A stretch of DNA of 64,000 nt from Flavobacterium saliperosum (GTDB taxonomy: Bacteria > Bacteroidota > Bacteroidia > Flavobacteriales > Flavobacteriaceae): contig NZ_FMTY01000001.1 in the NCBI RefSeq assembly GCF_900100625.1, positions 310,001 to 374,000 of the forward strand, written 5' to 3'. Of the stretch, positions 1 through 9,256 are shown one piece after another. A program made the translations under genes and the position numbers. Position 1 is the stretch's first letter. Every line of letters starts with the position of its first letter. The notes under the pieces were generated by a model. It made no database searches. It saw only the letters and a list, made by a program, of their open reading frames with translations, and was not told the origin of the DNA.

Positions 1-1
1 G

Positions 2-271
2 GACGCAACCGAGGCTAAAAACGGCGTCCTTTTCTACGTTGGGGTACAGGATCATTCCTTTGCCATAATTGGCGATAAAGGCATTGACGATGTGGTGGAA
101 GACGATTTTTGGGATTGTACCAAAGACGTAGTGATTGGTCATTTTAAAAACAAAGAGTTTAAAGACGGTTTGGTAAACGGTATCCTGAGAGCCGGGGAAC
201 GTTTGAAAAAACATTTCCCGTTCCACAGCGAAGACACCAATGAATTATCTAACGAAATATCCAAAGGATAA
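2..271 (+). CDS. TPM-domain protein, C-terminal part
   Basis: The frame is open from the window edge to a TAA at 269-271, giving the last 89 residues of a protein whose start lies outside. The visible part (FYVGVQDHSFAIIGDKGID, then a helix with GHFKNKEFKDGLVNGI) matches the second half of the TPM/YgcG fold, a small membrane-associated or periplasmic domain linked to phosphatase activity and photosystem repair in other bacteria. The next gene, also TPM, begins at the base after this stop, so the two are very likely co-transcribed. In related genomes such pairs sit beside lemA, which would be upstream of this window. The enzymatic role is not known from sequence. Confidence 0.75.
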   Translation, partial: DATEAKNGVLFYVGVQDHSFAIIGDKGIDDVVEDDFWDCTKDVVIGHFKNKEFKDGLVNGILRAGERLKKHFPFHSEDTNELSNEISKG

Positions 272-1060
272 ATGACACATTTCATTTTAAAAATGATAAA
301 GCTCTTTGTTGCGATAACATTCCTGTTACTGCATCAATTGGGGTTTGCACAATACGACATTCCAGAAAAACCAAGCCTGCAAACCAGTGTTTATGATTAC
401 GCCAATCTTTTAGAAGCCGCTCAGAAGAAACAACTGGAAGACAAACTGGTTCGTTATTCGGATTCCACCACAACACAAATCGTGGTGGTTATAGTGGAGA
501 ATCTTAAAGGGGAAGACATCGCACAATTAAGCGTCAATTGGGCACAAAAATGGGGCGTTGGACAAGCCAAAGAAGACAATGGTGTTTTTATTCTACTTTC
601 CGAAGGCGACAGAAGAATTCACATTTCACCCGGATATGGTGTTGAAGACCGTCTTTCTGCAGGAATTACCGGTGAGTTAATCCGCAATGTCATCATTCCC
701 GAATTTAAGGCCGGAAGTTATTACAATGGTCTAGACAAAGGTGCCGATGCCATTTTTGACGTACTGAAAGGAAAATACAAAGGCGAGCGCATTGGAAACA
801 AATCATCCGGTGGCGGAAAAATCATATTTTTCATCATAGCATTTATTATCCTAATCATCATTCTTTCCCGAAACAAACGCGGCGGTGGTAACGGGGGTCG
901 TTTTTCAGGACCCGACTTGGGCGACATTATCATACTCAGCAGCTTAGGTCGTGGCGGTTTTGGTGGCGGAAGTTCCGGAGGTGGTTTTGGAGGAGGTGGC
1001 TTCGGTGGCGGTTTTGGCGGCGGCGGTTTCTCCGGTGGCGGAGCCGGCGGAAGCTGGTAA
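272..1060 (+). CDS. TPM-domain (YgcG-like) protein with Gly-rich tail
   Basis: 262 residues. An N-terminal signal segment (LFVAITFLLLHQLGFAQ) is followed by a TPM domain at about residues 35-165 (TTQIVVVIVENLKGED, GDRRIHISPGYGVEDRLS), a single transmembrane helix near 183-198 (IIFFIIAFIILIIIL) and a glycine/serine/phenylalanine tail rich in GGGFGG repeats. This is the usual YgcG layout: an exported TPM domain anchored by one helix with a flexible C-terminus. The ATG directly follows the stop of the preceding TPM gene, and a second ATG at 293 could be the true start. A strong hairpin terminator follows. The cellular role is inferred to be envelope-related; the TPM fold is clear but the activity is not proven. 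Confidence 0.85.
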   Translation: MTHFILKMIKLFVAITFLLLHQLGFAQYDIPEKPSLQTSVYDYANLLEAAQKKQLEDKLVRYSDSTTTQIVVVIVENLKGEDIAQLSVNWAQKWGVGQAKEDNGVFILLSEGDRRIHISPGYGVEDRLSAGITGELIRNVIIPEFKAGSYYNGLDKGADAIFDVLKGKYKGERIGNKSSGGGKIIFFIIAFIILIIILSRNKRGGGNGGRFSGPDLGDIIILSSLGRGGFGGGSSGGGFGGGGFGGGFGGGGFSGGGAGGSW

Positions 1061-1097
1061 CCTAAGACATCAGGTTGCAGATTGCAGCAAACAGATA

Positions 1098-1127
1098 AAA
1101 AAGAGATTGCTTTTGCAATCTCTTTTT
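1098..1127. terminator. Rho-independent terminator after the TPM genes
   Basis: Inverted repeat with arms 1098-1110 and 1115-1127 (AGAGATTGC / GCAATCTCT core), a TTTT loop, and A- and T-runs at the ends. It closes the TPM operon. Confidence 0.85.
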
Positions 1128-1204
1128 AATTTTACTTCGTTTATTACCAATTCATTAACGCCCCAACTTTCTTTAAAATCGTAACTTTATAAGAAATTAA
1201 GGTC

Positions 1205-1450
1205 ATGAAAAATTTCGCAATCAAACTCGTGTGGTTTACCACTATTTATGTTTTTGTTTTTGCGGGTTTATGCCAGACAAACACTCCTTTACCAATTCTG
1301 ATGAGTTTGTTTATAATAGGGAGTTTTTTGATTCCATATATGGTTTATACCGTTCTGATTGATAAATACAAAACCACAAAAACCTTTAAGGATTGGTATA
1401 ACGATTATCCCGTAAAGACATTGGAAAAAGAAGAAACGGCTTTGAGCTGA
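1205..1450 (+). CDS. Small two-helix membrane protein, unknown
   Basis: 81 residues with two hydrophobic stretches (about 8-25, LVWFTTIYVFVFAGL; about 30-50, PILMSLFIIGSFLIPYMVY) and a charged C-terminal tail (KTTKTFKDWYNDYPVKTLE). It lies between two terminators and so is probably monocistronic; a loose promoter (TAACTTTA at about 1183) lies just upstream. Not recognised as a named family. It looks like a small inner-membrane protein. Coding status rests on a good ATG, a clean length and isolation between terminators. Confidence 0.65.
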   Translation: MKNFAIKLVWFTTIYVFVFAGLCQTNTPLPILMSLFIIGSFLIPYMVYTVLIDKYKTTKTFKDWYNDYPVKTLEKEETALS

Positions 1451-1472
1451 TTTGAGAGTAATAATCGAGATT

Positions 1473-1509
1473 AAAAAAAGAAGAGACTGTAAACAATCTC
1501 TTCTTTTTT
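1473..1509. terminator. Bidirectional terminator
   Basis: Arms 1480-1486 (GAAGAGA) and 1497-1503 (TCTCTTC) with a ten-base loop, flanked by A7 and T6. It can stop transcription from the gene on the left (plus) and from the outer-membrane gene on the right (minus). Confidence 0.85.
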
Positions 1510-1512
1510 ATT

Positions 1513-4296
1513 TTAAAACACATGTCGGTTTCGGGACGGTTTCTCTTTTCCTCCGAATTTTTCAATTTTATAGGTCAGTGAAAACATGGCGTAGCGCTTT
1601 AAAACGGTATTCTCCTCATCGCGAATCGTTGTGGCGGAAATGGTGCGCGTCGCACTTTGGTTTTGATTTAGCAAATCATACACTTTCACTTTGGCCGTGA
1701 ACTTCTTATTGAAAAAACTGTACGCTAAACTCGTATTCCACAAATAAAAATCTTTCTTGAAACCATCGGCAATGTTAGAATTGTAAGTATATCCGAAATC
1801 ATTACCGAAAACCCAGTTTTTAGGCCAATAGTTGGTGGTCTGCAAGTTAAAACGATGTAACACATTGGTAGCGCCACCCACCGAATAATTGGTGTATTCC
1901 GTTTCATTATAACTTAAATTGTAAGACGGACTGATAGTCAACAGTTCCCCATAATCATAACTGAATGAAGCTCTTGGTGTCAATCGCATCGATTTGGCAT
2001 CGTACATTTCGCCATTGGTAAACCCTTTGGAAAGCCCCAAACTGGTATTGAATCCTAAATTAAATCTGAATTTATGCGCTTCCTTTTTAATTGTCTTATT
2101 CCAGTACAATCCAAACCAAGTAGAATGGGTATCACCAACATTCACATAGCTTGTCTCCCGTTTTCCGTTCACATCAAAAATTGTGGATGCCACGATTTGA
2201 CTGTCGTAATAACTCGTGCTTAAATAAGCCCCGTAACCCGATCGTGAGGCATAATCATAATCACTGTAATTCACATAAGCGCGATGTGATTTGTTGAGAT
2301 CCAGATCCGGGTTTCCGATGTATGTGTTTAACGGATTGGACAAATCCTCAACCGGTAAAACCTGGTTAGCCGTAGGGAAATCAAATTCATAATTATAATT
2401 CAACCATAGCGATTTTGACTTCGTAAAACTGTAATTGAACTGCACATCGGCAAACGGCAAAGCATACTGTTTATTCAGATCCGTAACATTGTCACGATAT
2501 AGGGAATGAGCATCAAACTGAGAAACCGCTGTTCCTGCAGAAAAATTAAAGCGATACTTCTTCTTTTCAATAGCAATTCCGGCAGTCGGTTTAACGGTTC
2601 TCGCCGTAGCGGTCAAGTAATTTGTCAGAATGTCATTCGCATTGGAATATGTTTGAGAGATGGCATCATAATCAAATGCTTTTCGGTCTTCGGAAGATTT
2701 ACTCCATTTGTATTCCAAGGCCAAATTAACTTTCAGTGAATCTTTCAAAGGCTCGGAATAAGCGGTTTCAAACGAATAACTATCCCTGATGTTCCGGTTC
2801 TTTTTTACCTGATCCCGAATGTCATCCGGCGTCGCATCCTGATATGAAATGGTTGCCGATTTGTTGAATGCCGAAATCTCATCTCTATTATTTTCATTAT
2901 CAAAGGACGCGCTTACATAACGCCCTCTTCTATTTAACGATTTATTGAAGTAAACCGAGTTTTTGAAATTCGTTCCATCGCTGTCGCTGAAGGTCTCCGA
3001 GGTACTTTCATTCAACAGATTGTTATCCATATCTGAAGAAGACTGAAACGATTTATCACGATCTTTACCGTTTGATTTCGTGAATTTCGGAATGAAAACA
3101 AGTGATGCGGTAGAATCGATTTTATATTCAAATTCGAGATTTACATTATGTCCGAATCGGTCGGATTTCGAATCGGAAGTTGAATTTGAAGTTAAATAAT
3201 CCCCTGTCGTGAGAAAGTTAATCTGATTACTGCGACTTGCATTTTTGGTATGCTGATCGGAAAAAAAGTAACTCGCGGTAGTCTCTGTTTTTTTGGACCA
3301 TTCATCCGAATAGTTGATTCCCACCATATCCGACTGTGTTATTCCGGTTCCGGCACCGAAACGCATTCCGTTAATCCCGAAAGAACCGTTATCGTTATAG
3401 TACATGGAGCGGCTTCGACCACCACCCATGTTATCAAAAATCTCGTCCATGGAAAACCCGACCGAATTGATATTGTTGGAAGAGGCCAAGACACTCAATT
3501 TTCTTTTATTCTTGAAATAATTGATCAGCGCACTGCTTTCATAGCGTTCGTCTGTACCGTAACCGGCCATAAACTTTCCGAAGAACCCTTTGTTCTTGTC
3601 TTCGTCAATGGTCAGATTGATGCTCGCATTATTTGAACTGGCTGCCTGACCGGACAATTCCTCTTTTTTGGTTTTGGTATCGGTAACCTGCACCTTATTG
3701 ATAATATCGGAAGGTAGATTCTGCAGGGCAATTTTTCCGTCTTTGTCGAAAAACGGTTTTCCGTTCACCAAAATCTGATTCACTTCTTTTCCGTTCACCG
3801 TGATCTTACCCTCGGCATCGATTTCCACACCGGGTAGTTGCTTTAAAAGCGTTTCCACATTTGCGTCGGGTCTGACTTTAAACGAGGCGGCATTGAACTC
3901 CAAAGTATCTTTCTTGATGCGAACCGGAGGCGCTTCGGTCTTCACCACGACTTCATTCAGCATTTTGGCCTGTTCCTTTAACGTGATTACGCCAAAATCT
4001 TTCGCTTTTAAAAGTTCCGCCATGTTCAGTTTATAATCTTCAAAACCTACCATGGAAACTTTTAAAAAGAGCGGTTGTGATGCCTTTTTAACGGCAAGCG
4101 AAAAATTCCCGTTTTTATCGGTAATGGTATAATCCACCAGAGAAGAATCTTTGGCTACGGATAGATAAACCGTAACCGACTCCATGGGAAGTTTGGTGGT
4201 TTCTTCAATAATTTTTCCTTTGATATAAAAGGAACTCTGAGAAAAAGCGCATACTGAAAACAGTGCAAGAACAAAAGTGAAAAAATGTTTGGACAT
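1513..4296 (-). CDS. Outer-membrane beta-barrel protein with CarboxypepD-reg domain
   Basis: The frame is open from 4332, but the start at 4296 gives a proper signal peptide (MSKHFFTFVLALFSVCAFSQ), so I choose 927 residues. After the signal comes a carboxypeptidase-regulatory-like beta-sandwich (YIKGKIIEETTKLPMESVTV), then a plug-like region (LKQLPGVEIDAEGKITVNGK; VNGKPFFDKDGK), then a long barrel of alternating aromatic strands ending in an aromatic residue (NRHVF). This is the outer membrane beta-barrel family 3 type common in Bacteroidetes, related to TonB-dependent receptors. The substrate is unknown. It lies about 60 bases downstream of der on the same strand and may be read through from it. 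The terminator at 1473-1509 closes the unit. Confidence 0.88.
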   Translation of the reverse strand: MSKHFFTFVLALFSVCAFSQSSFYIKGKIIEETTKLPMESVTVYLSVAKDSSLVDYTITDKNGNFSLAVKKASQPLFLKVSMVGFEDYKLNMAELLKAKDFGVITLKEQAKMLNEVVVKTEAPPVRIKKDTLEFNAASFKVRPDANVETLLKQLPGVEIDAEGKITVNGKEVNQILVNGKPFFDKDGKIALQNLPSDIINKVQVTDTKTKKEELSGQAASSNNASINLTIDEDKNKGFFGKFMAGYGTDERYESSALINYFKNKRKLSVLASSNNINSVGFSMDEIFDNMGGGRSRSMYYNDNGSFGINGMRFGAGTGITQSDMVGINYSDEWSKKTETTASYFFSDQHTKNASRSNQINFLTTGDYLTSNSTSDSKSDRFGHNVNLEFEYKIDSTASLVFIPKFTKSNGKDRDKSFQSSSDMDNNLLNESTSETFSDSDGTNFKNSVYFNKSLNRRGRYVSASFDNENNRDEISAFNKSATISYQDATPDDIRDQVKKNRNIRDSYSFETAYSEPLKDSLKVNLALEYKWSKSSEDRKAFDYDAISQTYSNANDILTNYLTATARTVKPTAGIAIEKKKYRFNFSAGTAVSQFDAHSLYRDNVTDLNKQYALPFADVQFNYSFTKSKSLWLNYNYEFDFPTANQVLPVEDLSNPLNTYIGNPDLDLNKSHRAYVNYSDYDYASRSGYGAYLSTSYYDSQIVASTIFDVNGKRETSYVNVGDTHSTWFGLYWNKTIKKEAHKFRFNLGFNTSLGLSKGFTNGEMYDAKSMRLTPRASFSYDYGELLTISPSYNLSYNETEYTNYSVGGATNVLHRFNLQTTNYWPKNWVFGNDFGYTYNSNIADGFKKDFYLWNTSLAYSFFNKKFTAKVKVYDLLNQNQSATRTISATTIRDEENTVLKRYAMFSLTYKIEKFGGKEKPSRNRHVF

Positions 4297-4395
4297 CAAT
4301 AAAAAAAAATAGCGGTTAAAATGATTTCTCATATTAACCGCGAATTAAAGGTTTTATTATGTAAGAATTTTATTTGTTTGATAAAATTTAACAGT

Positions 4396-5706
4396 TTATT
4401 TCTGTCTGAAGTAAATATCAATAGGTACTCCGGAGAAATTATAGATCTGACGCAACTGGTTTTCGATAAAACGCTTGTACGGATCTTTTACATATTGTGG
4501 TAAATTGGCAAAAAACACAAACTGAGGTGTTGGTGTAGGCAACTGCATACAATATTTGATTTTCACGTATTTTCCTTTTAATGCCGGTGGTGGTGTACGC
4601 TCGATAATCGGCAACATCGTTTCGTTGAATTTGGATGTGGAAATACGCTGTTTTCTGTTTTCAAAAACTTCAACCGCTGTTTCCAAGGCTTTCAATAAAC
4701 GTTGTTTGGTTAAGGCGGATACGAAAAGAATCGGCACATCGGTAAACGGCTGCAACTCTTCACGGATTTTCGCTTCATAATCACGGGTTGACATGGTGTC
4801 TTTTTCCACCAAATCCCATTTGTTTACCAAAATCACAATTCCTTTTCGGTTCTTTTCGGCCAACCAGAAAATACTCTGATCCTGACCTTCGAAACCACGC
4901 GTCGCATCAATCATCAGGATAATCACATCCGAATGTTCAATCGCACGTACCGAACGCATTACCGAGTAAAATTCCAAATCTTCCTTCACTTTGGCTTTTC
5001 TACGGATTCCCGCAGTATCGACCAAGTTAAATTCGAATCCGAAACGGTTGTATTTGGTATCGATGGCATCACGGGTTGTTCCGGCAATGTCGGTCACCAC
5101 GAAACGGTCTTCCCCGATTAAGGCATTGATAAAAGATGATTTTCCGGCATTAGGACGACCTACCACACAAAAACGGGGTAACGGATTTTCTTCCTCAACG
5201 GCATCCGGCATTTCCGGTAACGCTTTAACCAAAGCATCTAACAATTCTCCGGTTCCGCTTCCGTTCATTCCGGCGATGGTGTAATATTCGCCTAAACCTA
5301 AATTATAAAATTCGATGGCGTCTTTTTCACGCATCGCATTATCCACTTTGTTCACCGCGATAAGGATCGGTTTGGTTACCTTACGAAGCAGTTTTGCTAC
5401 TTCGGCATCCATTGGCGTGATGCCTTCTTCCACATCCACCATGAAAATAATCGCATCGGCTTCATCAATGGCCAATTCTACCTGACGACGGATTTCTGCC
5501 TCAAAAATATCATCGGACCCTTTAATGTATCCTCCCGTATCAATAACCGAAAACTCTTTTCCGTTCCATTCGCTTTTTCCGTAATTACGGTCACGGGTCA
5601 CCCCGCTCACCGAGTCAACGATAGCTTCTCTTCTTTGAATTAACCTGTTGAAAAAGGTTGATTTCCCTACATTAGGTCTTCCTACAATGGCTACGATATT
5701 ATTCAT
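4396..5706 (-). CDS. der: GTPase Der (EngA), ribosome assembly
   Basis: 436 residues, normal for the family. Two GTPase domains in tandem: the first has the P-loop GRPNVGKS (about residue 8) and DTGG, the second has GRPNAGKS (about 183) and DTAG; both have NKxD (NKVD, NKWD). A KH-like domain forms the last ~85 residues and ends in IDIYFRQK. Der binds the 50S subunit and is needed for its late maturation in the cytoplasm. The start follows a short AT-rich leader. It shares the minus strand with the outer-membrane gene downstream. A second essential GTPase, Era, lies 0.7 kb away on the same strand, with one small gene between on the opposite strand. Confidence 0.98.
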   Translation of the reverse strand: MNNIVAIVGRPNVGKSTFFNRLIQRREAIVDSVSGVTRDRNYGKSEWNGKEFSVIDTGGYIKGSDDIFEAEIRRQVELAIDEADAIIFMVDVEEGITPMDAEVAKLLRKVTKPILIAVNKVDNAMREKDAIEFYNLGLGEYYTIAGMNGSGTGELLDALVKALPEMPDAVEEENPLPRFCVVGRPNAGKSSFINALIGEDRFVVTDIAGTTRDAIDTKYNRFGFEFNLVDTAGIRRKAKVKEDLEFYSVMRSVRAIEHSDVIILMIDATRGFEGQDQSIFWLAEKNRKGIVILVNKWDLVEKDTMSTRDYEAKIREELQPFTDVPILFVSALTKQRLLKALETAVEVFENRKQRISTSKFNETMLPIIERTPPPALKGKYVKIKYCMQLPTPTPQFVFFANLPQYVKDPYKRFIENQLRQIYNFSGVPIDIYFRQK

Positions 5707-5887
5707 AAATATTTTTTTGAGTCTGCAAAATTACACTTTTTTGAGCAGTTTTAGCACTTTCCTACACATCAATTCGCGTAAAAATTCTAAAAAAGCAAAT
5801 TCAACCCACTGATTTTATGTCAATTCCAATCTAAAAACTTGTTTGTTTTCAAAAAAAATGTAATTTAGTTTTCAGCAAACCTACCTT

Positions 5888-6382
5888 ATGGAACCAGACA
5901 AAAGCATCTTACTCCGGCCAAGATTTTACCGGGAAACGCCAAAAACATCAGAAACAATTATACAGGAATACCAACAATTGAAAACGGAAGTGGCCTCGGA
6001 CTATTCCATCAAAATTTCCGGAAATCACATTTGGTTTTATATCAGCCCTAAAAACAGGAAATATTTTTCACCCCATCTTCATCTGGAATTGGAAAAATCA
6101 GAAAACGGGAGCACCAATGTAAGAGGTTTATTTGGACCGGATCAGGCTTTATGGACCATGTTCATGTTTTTCCATTTCATCGTCGCCGGTATTTTTCTGA
6201 TTTTCGGCATGATTGCCTATTCCAATTGGACGCTGAAACAACCTTACGGAAACGATTTATTGATTATGGGACTAATGGTTGCGGTATGGATCTTACTGTA
6301 CCTGATTGCGCGAAGCAACCGGCACAACAGTGTACCTCAAATGCATGAGCTGGAGCAATTAATGGATCGCGTTTTGGGCTAA
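5888..6382 (+). CDS. Membrane protein, unknown function
   Basis: 164 residues. The N-terminal half is soluble and polar (ISGNHIWFYISPKNRKYFSP, HLHLELEKSENG); two transmembrane helices follow at about 95-115 (FHFIVAGIFLIFGMIAYS) and 124-142 (LIMGLMVAVWILLYLIA). No named family recognised. Its TAA ends one base before the end of era on the other strand, a convergent layout with no intergenic space and no terminator. It is inferred to be a small inner-membrane protein with a cytoplasmic N-terminal domain. Confidence 0.75.
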   Translation: MEPDKSILLRPRFYRETPKTSETIIQEYQQLKTEVASDYSIKISGNHIWFYISPKNRKYFSPHLHLELEKSENGSTNVRGLFGPDQALWTMFMFFHFIVAGIFLIFGMIAYSNWTLKQPYGNDLLIMGLMVAVWILLYLIARSNRHNSVPQMHELEQLMDRVLG

Positions 6383-7267
6383 TTATTTTTGATTATATCC
6401 GAAACGACGCAACTGAAAAGCATTGCTTCTCCAGTCTTTGTTTACCTTCACAAACATTTCGATGTGAATTTGCTTGCCGAAGAATTTTTCCAGATCCTGA
6501 CGCGCTTCAACACCTACTCTTTTAATCGCTGCCCCTTTGTGACCGATGATAATTCCTTTTTGGGTTTCACGTTCCACCATGATTACGGCACGGATTCGGA
6601 TGATATCATCGTCTTCGATAAACTCTTCGGTTTCGATTTCCACCGCATACGGGATTTCCTTATCGTAATGCAAAAGAATTTTTTCACGAATGGTTTCGTT
6701 TACGAAGAAACGTTCTGGTTTATCGGTTAAGGCATCTTTCGGATAATAGGCCGGAGATTCCGGAAGCAGTTCCAATATTCGGTTAAACACTTCAGTTACA
6801 TTAAAGTTTTCCAAAGCGGAAATCGGAAAAAGTTCGGCATTTGGCACTTTTTCTTTCCACAAATTCACCTGTTCTTCCAATTGCTCCTGATTGGATTTGT
6901 CGATTTTATTCAACAACAACAACACCGGAATTTTGGAATGGATGATTTTATTGAAAAAGGCTTCGTCTTTCAGTTCTTTTTCACCTACTTCTACCATATA
7001 TATCAACACATCGGCATCTTCAAATGCTGATTTCACAAAATCCATCATGGAACTCTGCAATTCATAAGCGGGTTTGATAATTCCCGGCGTATCCGAAAAC
7101 AAGACCTGAAAATCGTCGCCGTTTACGATTCCGAGGATACGGTGACGGGTGGTTTGTGCTTTGGAAGTGATGATGGACAAACGCTCTCCAACGAAGGCAT
7201 TCATTAAGGTCGACTTCCCAACATTTGGATTTCCGATGATGTTTACAAAACCTGCTTTGTGTGACAT
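6383..7267 (-). CDS. era: GTPase Era, 16S rRNA maturation
   Basis: 294 residues, standard for Era. G-domain: P-loop GNPNVGKST (about residue 12), DTPG (about 60), NKID (about 121), SALE (about 151). The C-terminal KH domain has GHKGAAIKRVG near residue 245, which binds the 3' end of 16S rRNA. Era couples 30S assembly to growth at the inner face of the membrane. The start ATG is about 100 bases from the divergent initiator tRNA promoter, and the two promoters share this gap. Confidence 0.98.
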   Translation of the reverse strand: MSHKAGFVNIIGNPNVGKSTLMNAFVGERLSIITSKAQTTRHRILGIVNGDDFQVLFSDTPGIIKPAYELQSSMMDFVKSAFEDADVLIYMVEVGEKELKDEAFFNKIIHSKIPVLLLLNKIDKSNQEQLEEQVNLWKEKVPNAELFPISALENFNVTEVFNRILELLPESPAYYPKDALTDKPERFFVNETIREKILLHYDKEIPYAVEIETEEFIEDDDIIRIRAVIMVERETQKGIIIGHKGAAIKRVGVEARQDLEKFFGKQIHIEMFVKVNKDWRSNAFQLRRFGYNQK

Positions 7268-7341
7268 AGTAAAGAATTTAGCCTACAAAGGTAGTCATAT
7301 CAGGCGAAAAGTAGAAATAAAAAAGTTTTTTCGCGTTTTTG

Positions 7342-7371
7342 TTGCACGGATGAAATTTCGTTGTACCTTTG
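7342..7371 (+). promoter_or_regulatory. Promoter of the initiator tRNA genes
   Basis: TTG at 7342-7344, a 19-base spacer, then TACCTTTG at 7364-7371. This is an exact match to the Bacteroidetes sigma-A promoter (TTG / TAnnTTTG). The tRNA begins 13 bases after the -7 box. No equivalent lies before the second copy, so both tRNAs are probably in one transcript. Confidence 0.85.
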
Positions 7372-7383
7372 CACTCGAAACAT

Positions 7384-7456
7384 CGCGGGATAGAGCAGTA
7401 GGCAGCTCGTCGGGCTCATAACCCGAAGGTCACAGGTTCGAGTCCTGTTCCCGCTA
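7384..7456 (+). tRNA. Initiator tRNA-Met (CAT), copy 1
   Basis: Cloverleaf with anticodon CAT in the loop CTCATAA, three consecutive G-C pairs in the anticodon stem (CGGG / CCCG), a T-arm ACAGG-TTCGAGT-CCTGT and an unpaired 1-72 position (C1 against T72). The last two features mark an initiator tRNA, not an elongator. The CCA end is not encoded: CTA follows A73. It is identical to copy 2. Confidence 0.95.
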
Positions 7457-7476
7457 CTAAGTTTATATAGATTGCA

Positions 7477-7538
7477 GCGAGTTTGGAAAGCTCATATCCG
7501 CCACGGCGGACAAGGTTCGAGTCCTGTTCCCGCTACTA
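7477..7538 (+). pseudogene. Decayed tRNA fragment between the two initiator tRNAs
   Basis: A D-arm-like stretch (GAGTTTGGAAAGCTC) and a small CCGCC-acg-GGCGG hairpin are followed by 26 bases (7513-7538) identical to the 3' end of the initiator tRNA, including the T-arm, acceptor strand and CTA tail. The anticodon arm and 5' acceptor strand are missing, so it cannot be a working tRNA. It is a third copy of the attachment core, perhaps left by duplication or an earlier insertion. Confidence 0.6.
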
Positions 7539-7565
7539 GAATTTATTGAAATTACAACCGTACAT

Positions 7566-7638
7566 CGCGGGATAGAGCAGTAGGCAGCTCGTCGGGCTCA
7601 TAACCCGAAGGTCACAGGTTCGAGTCCTGTTCCCGCTA
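7566..7638 (+). tRNA. Initiator tRNA-Met (CAT), copy 2; integration target
   Basis: Same 73 bases as copy 1, with the CAT anticodon, GGG/CCC anticodon stem and C1-T72 mismatch. Its 3' end carries the attachment core of the element that follows, and the insertion leaves the tRNA complete. The end of the integrase gene, on the opposite strand, overlaps its last 41 bases. The native terminator of this tRNA now lies 11.7 kb away at 19354-19380; a terminator carried by the element (7648-7674) replaces it. Confidence 0.95.
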
Positions 7639-9250
7639 CTAAGAAAGACCCATCAACATTTTGATGGGTTTTTTCATTTTCAGAACCTTCCTTACCCCTT
7701 GAAATCACTGAGATTAGCTCAAAAATACCGTTCACTTTTTTGGTTAGATATTGCCTGTCAACCGACCTAATTGACAAACCTTCTGGAAATACCAAATTTT
7801 GAATTCTTATTTTATTCTCAACATCTCCTCTTCTCCAGCAATCACTGATATTTTCAACCATATCCACCACTTTATCTACATGTTTTTTGTGGTTAGATAT
7901 CCTTTGAGAAGCCAACTCCAATTTTGCCTCAACATCCCTTAATTCCGCTTCAAATTGCAACATATACTTGTTATATTTCACATCATCGAAATTAGGATTC
8001 TCAAAGTAGCGTTTATCCAAATTTTCGATTTTTTTCTCAACCTCATTTTTTTTATTCGTCAAAAATCTCATTTCTCCCTTAGCATCAATGTTCATGGTAT
8101 CAAACAGCTTATCCAACTGCAATTTAAATGGTTCGATAAATGAACCGTCAAGTGTATATTTTGATAACAAAGCCTCAAAAGAATTATTCAAACCTTCTTT
8201 TATTGACTTCTTTGTAGTAAAAGCATTATAACTGGCATTTTTGCATTTCTGACACTTATAATAATGCAATGCCTTTTTCTCAACTTCATAACTGGTGAGT
8301 AAACAACCACACTCACATTTCAAGAAACCAGTCAAAGGTCTAAACTCACTAACCTTTGTTTTTGAGTATTCTTTCACAGTGCTTTTTTTGTTACTTGACA
8401 ACATTTTATCAATTAGCAAAAAATCCTCTTGACTCACCATTGCCTTCCATTTTCCGTTCACTGGTTCTTCGATTAAAGAGTTGACAAGAATTCCACAATA
8501 AAATGGGTTTCTCCACATGGCACTTAGAGCCTGTTTTGTAATTATCACACCTTGAAGCTCTAACTTCTGCTTAATCACATAATCACGTTCGCCCATCAAC
8601 TTCCATTTCCAAGCTTGCTTTAAAATCTCACCTTCTTCGTTAATTGTTATTTCTTGTGATTCTTGAACCAAAGTATAATCTACCACCTTTTTACCTCTCA
8701 TAGTGTATCCTCTTGGAGCTTTACCCAGCCAATTCCCAGCTCTAAGCAAAGCCCGCATGCCTGGAAGCGTTTTTTCCAGCCTGTCCATATTTTCCCTTCG
8801 AGCATCCAAAAGCTTGTTATAAATTTCTAATTTGCTGTACTCGTCATCTGTACAAAGTCCAGAAGAAGTCTCTATCAAATGTACTCCCACTTTATCCACC
8901 AACTCATTAACAATAGAAATGGCATTCCCTCCTGTTCTTGAAAATCTGCTGATAAATTTTATCGCAATAGCAAATGGTTTGCGTTTTGCACTTTTAACTT
9001 CATCCAATAATTTGGTAAACTCTTTTCTCGTAAAGTCTCCAGAAGCACTCTCGTAAGTTCCACCAAGCATGTTTTTCAATGCATATCCATTTTTATTAGC
9101 AAAATTCACAATTTCATTGTTTTGCTCTTCAAGGCTGTTGTTTGCTAATTGCAACTTAGAACTCACTCTGGTATATCCCCATATTTCTTTAACAGCAACC
9201 TCTTCTTTTAATTTTTCTTTTTGAAATTTTTTAAATTTATCTAAACCCAT
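7598..9250 (-). CDS. Large serine recombinase (integrase)
   Basis: 550 residues. A resolvase-type catalytic domain starts with GYTRVSS (nucleophile Ser30) and RFSRTGG near residue 105. It is followed by a 'recombinase' DNA-binding domain (GKAPRGYTMRGKK; AMWRNPFYCGILV), a zinc ribbon (CECGCLLTSYEVE, then CQKC) and a coiled coil around 400-470, the order found in phage-type large serine integrases. It catalyses attP x attB recombination. The last ten residues (TGLEPVTFGL) are encoded by the host tRNA, so this C-terminus exists only in the integrated form. In the circle the frame would run on through 19260-19341. A 49-residue gene sits 6 bases upstream in the same transcript. Confidence 0.95.
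   Translation of the reverse strand: MGLDKFKKFQKEKLKEEVAVKEIWGYTRVSSKLQLANNSLEEQNNEIVNFANKNGYALKNMLGGTYESASGDFTRKEFTKLLDEVKSAKRKPFAIAIKFISRFSRTGGNAISIVNELVDKVGVHLIETSSGLCTDDEYSKLEIYNKLLDARRENMDRLEKTLPGMRALLRAGNWLGKAPRGYTMRGKKVVDYTLVQESQEITINEEGEILKQAWKWKLMGERDYVIKQKLELQGVIITKQALSAMWRNPFYCGILVNSLIEEPVNGKWKAMVSQEDFLLIDKMLSSNKKSTVKEYSKTKVSEFRPLTGFLKCECGCLLTSYEVEKKALHYYKCQKCKNASYNAFTTKKSIKEGLNNSFEALLSKYTLDGSFIEPFKLQLDKLFDTMNIDAKGEMRFLTNKKNEVEKKIENLDKRYFENPNFDDVKYNKYMLQFEAELRDVEAKLELASQRISNHKKHVDKVVDMVENISDCWRRGDVENKIRIQNLVFPEGLSIRSVDRQYLTKKVNGIFELISVISRGKEGSENEKTHQNVDGSFLVAGTGLEPVTFGL
7632..7645. repeat. attL core, direct repeat at the left end
   Basis: CCCGCTACTAAGAA, identical to 19342-19355. 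The first seven bases are the tRNA acceptor end. It lies within the integrase coding region on the minus strand. Confidence 0.85.
7648..7674 (+). terminator. Element-borne terminator replacing the tRNA terminator
   Basis: Arms 7648-7656 (ACCCATCAA) and 7661-7669 (TTGATGGGT), a CATT loop, then a T-run to 7674. It lies ten bases after the tRNA in the plus direction and inside the integrase coding sequence read on the minus strand. Confidence 0.8.
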
Positions 9251-9256
9251 ATTTTT

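Noticed and set aside
951..1184. 77-codon plus-strand frame over the glycine-rich tail
   Set aside because: An out-of-frame copy of the GGC/GGT repeats in the TPM gene.
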